Source: Pseudomonas botevensis
Lineage (GTDB): Bacteria; Pseudomonadota; Gammaproteobacteria; Pseudomonadales; Pseudomonadaceae
Direction: 5' to 3'
Length of the DNA: 64,000 nt
NCBI RefSeq assembly: GCF_019145475.1
Contig: NZ_JAHTKI010000003.1
Coordinates: 1-64,000 of the forward strand
A model generated the notes under the pieces. That model had not been told where the DNA came from. It made no database searches and saw only the letters and a program-made list of their open reading frames with translations. The position numbers and the translations under genes are program-made. Of this stretch, positions 61,839 to 64,000 are shown piece by piece; position 1 is the first letter of the stretch; every line of letters begins with the position of its first letter.

Positions 61839-64000
61839 TTACTGTATTTGTCGCCACATGATACGACGGCTACCGCCGCCGCCCTTTTCCACCAAGGTGG
61901 TAATGCCGCCACTGGAATCGTTCACGACCTTGCGGCTCGCGCCGTTGACGACCGCGTTCAGGGTCGGAATGCCACCGGTGAACACCACGCCGCTGGAAAT
62001 CGTGTCGTTGCTGTCGACCACGCCATCGGCGTTGGTATCGAGCACCGCGTAGTTGAGCATCTTACCGCTGAACGCATCGAGTTCGACCAGTTTGCCGGTC
62101 CCGAAGCTGGAACAGGGGTCGGTGGTATCGACACTGGCCGTGGTGAACACAATGCGTCCGAGTACCAGACTTGCTTGATTGATCACCCGCTCACCGGTCA
62201 GCACGTTGTTGTAGACCAGCGGCAGATACCAGCCCTTCTCGCCCGGATAAGTCGTGTCGTTCTGGCTAGTGGTGATGAACTGCCCGGAACTGCCGGAAAA
62301 CACCCCGGTAACCGCTTGCGCCTGCAAACTGCTGACTGTCAGTTGCCCCGAACCGCCATCGGCATCCCACACCGAATAGAACGCCTGCAGATCCTTGTTG
62401 GTCTTGTCGGTCGTCTCGTTGAACTTGCCGGTGCCGACGAAGATCTGCTTGCCGCCCAGTGCGTTGTCCGCCAGCAACGGCTGCGCAGTGATCGGCTGCG
62501 TCGCACCGCCCGCCGTAGTGAACAACGGCTTGCCGGAAAACGCCACGCCCCAACTGTCGCTGGAAGCAGCGCTCAGATCGAACTTCCACAGCCGCCCTTT
62601 CAGGTCACCGCCATAAGCGGCCTGCACCACGTTCTGCGAATTGACCTTGAGCTTCACCGAGGACAGACCGTTGGTGGTTTCCGTGCTGTCGATGACGATT
62701 TTCCTGATCAGCGAACCGTCACGCACATCCAGCACATACAGCGCCGCGACCCCGGAGTTGCTGCCGTAACCATTGGCAATGAACGCCGCCCAGCGGCCAT
62801 CGGACAAACGAGCCACCTCCGGCCGGGCGTAGGCATAACCGAGATCATTGAACGCGTTGGCGGTGTTGGCGGTGGCCGGCGCACTGACCTCCCACAGGCC
62901 TCGCAGAACGTTGCCCGCCGACGCATCGAACAATTGCAGCGCATAGAAGGTTTTGCCGCCGGCTCCGGTGCCGCCGATGGCCAGGGTTTTCCAGGCGCTG
63001 TTGAGTTGCGCGTCGTACACCCCGACCTGCCCGTCCACCAGAAACTTGTGGCTGACGCCGTTGACGTAGGTGGTATCGGCAATCAGGCGCAACGACGGCA
63101 ACACGCTTGACGGCATGTACGCATAACGCCGGTTACCGTTCGCCGAGTTGATGACACTGACAAAGCCGTCATTGCCGTTCACCACCAGGCTGGCGTTCAT
63201 GTTCGCCGCCTTGGTCGTGAGATAAGTGCTGTAGGTTGTGTCGCCCGACAGATCAGAGGCGGTTTTTTCCGTCGGTGAGGCCAACACCAGCGGCGAGTTG
63301 ATGATGTCGCCCAGCAATACGCTGCGGACCTTGAGCCCGGTCTTGTTGGTGCCCTTGCTCCACTCCACCAGATCGCTGCCGCTGATGCCGCTGGGCAGGC
63401 CCTGGCTCAGGGTCGTCTGCTGGGCAGCGGAGAAGTTGCCATAAGCCAGCGTCACTGGTGCGTTGGTCGTGGTATTCCACGATTGGTAAGTCGGGGCCGT
63501 GGCACTGGGGACGATGGCGGTGTCGGTGGTCCACAGCACCGCCGAGGTATTCACCGCGCCGGCTGAAGTGAAACCGTAGGACTTGATAGTGCCGCGCCAG
63601 TCCTTGGGGTCATAACTGGTCTGGAAGTAACTGGTGCCGCTCGCCAGGGTATTGCCGCTGGTCACCCCGCTGCCGCCGGAGCCGGCCTTGGACGTGATGT
63701 CGCTCAACGCCGAGGACAGCGCGGTGTTGAGCCCGGCGCTGTCGGTCGCCTGGTAATACCGGCCCTGGCCGTAACTGGCGGCGTCCGAGAGCATGTCGTT
63801 CGATGCCGTGAATCCCACGGTGTAGGTGTTCATGTTCTGTTTCGGGAAGTCCACCGCATTCCAGCTCTTGCCCGCCGCGTCGGTGCCGGTCGAGCGCATG
63901 TCGATGTCGAACGCGAACTTGGCGATGTCGTCCAGGTACAGCGTATCGCCTTCGCCATCACCGTTGAGGTTGTCGCCGTCGTTGTTGATCCCGTCCCAGT
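61839..64000 (-). CDS. pilY1: PilY1, type IV pilus tip-associated adhesin (C-terminal part; truncated by window edge)
   Basis: The frame runs open to the last base of the window, so at least 720 residues are seen and the N-terminus lies outside. The visible part has a von-Willebrand-A-like end (MNTYTVGFTASNDMLSDAAS), then the PilY1 beta-propeller (repeats such as NDGFVSVINSANGNRRYAYMP and LWKFDLSA). A calcium loop Asp-Thr-Asn-Ala-Asp-Gly-Val-Val-Asp lies near 62030. A second Asp/Asn/Gly-rich stretch (INNDGDNLNGDGEGDTLYLDD) is at 63930-63995. PilY1 primes pilus assembly and can sense surfaces. Confidence 0.93.
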   Translation of the reverse strand, partial: WDGINNDGDNLNGDGEGDTLYLDDIAKFAFDIDMRSTGTDAAGKSWNAVDFPKQNMNTYTVGFTASNDMLSDAASYGQGRYYQATDSAGLNTALSSALSDITSKAGSGGSGVTSGNTLASGTSYFQTSYDPKDWRGTIKSYGFTSAGAVNTSAVLWTTDTAIVPSATAPTYQSWNTTTNAPVTLAYGNFSAAQQTTLSQGLPSGISGSDLVEWSKGTNKTGLKVRSVLLGDIINSPLVLASPTEKTASDLSGDTTYSTYLTTKAANMNASLVVNGNDGFVSVINSANGNRRYAYMPSSVLPSLRLIADTTYVNGVSHKFLVDGQVGVYDAQLNSAWKTLAIGGTGAGGKTFYALQLFDASAGNVLRGLWEVSAPATANTANAFNDLGYAYARPEVARLSDGRWAAFIANGYGSNSGVAALYVLDVRDGSLIRKIVIDSTETTNGLSSVKLKVNSQNVVQAAYGGDLKGRLWKFDLSAASSDSWGVAFSGKPLFTTAGGATQPITAQPLLADNALGGKQIFVGTGKFNETTDKTNKDLQAFYSVWDADGGSGQLTVSSLQAQAVTGVFSGSSGQFITTSQNDTTYPGEKGWYLPLVYNNVLTGERVINQASLVLGRIVFTTASVDTTDPCSSFGTGKLVELDAFSGKMLNYAVLDTNADGVVDSNDTISSGVVFTGGIPTLNAVVNGASRKVVNDSSGGITTLVEKGGGGSRRIMWRQIQ

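Overview
The window is chromosomal DNA of a fluorescent-group Pseudomonas (P. fluorescens/P. putida side of the genus). It has high GC content, densely packed genes, Pseudomonas-type REP elements (GTGGGAGCGGG palindromes), and gene orders that match known Pseudomonas neighbourhoods: ilvIHC-pssA, mrcB-PrrF-phuWVUT, dksA-gluQ-cbrAB-crcZ-pcnB-folK-panBC-pgi-acs, pilABCD-coaE-yacG, and clpB-pgeF-rluD / bamD-pilSR-thiO-pilE-pilY1. I see no phage, insertion sequence, CRISPR array or integrase.

Layout. 1-6.4 kb: methionine-sulfoxide repair (msrPQ), phosphatidylserine synthase and branched-chain amino acid synthesis (ilvI-ilvH-ilvC, all on the minus strand, with a roughly 260-nt leader). 6.4-12.9 kb: envelope genes (a DUF4124 protein, a YqcC family protein, a TPR lipoprotein, PBP1b), then a kinase/ATPase fusion, a pentapeptide-repeat protein and a TfoX-C protein. 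13.0-17.2 kb: an iron block with the Fur-controlled PrrF small RNA and a heme importer operon phuT-U-V-W, divergent from a small Rieske protein; a Fur box lies inside the phuT promoter. 17.2-35.3 kb: sfsA, an aminotransferase, dksA, gluQ, a 58-aa membrane protein, the CbrA/CbrB two-component system, the sRNA CrcZ behind a clear sigma-54 promoter with CbrB-type sites, and then pcnB, folK, panB, panC, pgi, acs and an rRNA methyltransferase-like gene.

35.3-46.7 kb: a large DUF748 envelope protein, a DUF2845 protein, a BON-domain periplasmic protein with its own sigma-54 promoter and paired palindromes, then the type IV pilus core (pilA divergent from pilB-pilC-pilD) running into coaE and yacG. 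46.7-51.3 kb: type II NADH dehydrogenase, a secreted EF-hand protein with two EGKCG motifs, a chemoreceptor, and a tRNA cluster (Asn, Pro, Lys, Pro). 51.3-64 kb: clpB (sigma-32 promoter), pgeF, rluD, bamD, a zinc-ribbon membrane protein, pilS-pilR, thiO, pilE and a pilY1 cut by the window edge.

How it fits together. Three regulatory circuits are visible in the DNA itself: iron (Fur, PrrF, heme uptake), carbon catabolite control (CbrAB drives CrcZ, which titrates Hfq/Crc) and pilus control (PilSR with sigma-54 acting on pilA). The items most worth following up are the EGKCG/EF-hand protein, which looks like a substrate of the DUF692 metallophore-modification family but has no such enzyme beside it, and the unexplained sigma-54 promoter with TGCAANTTGCA pairs in front of the BON gene.
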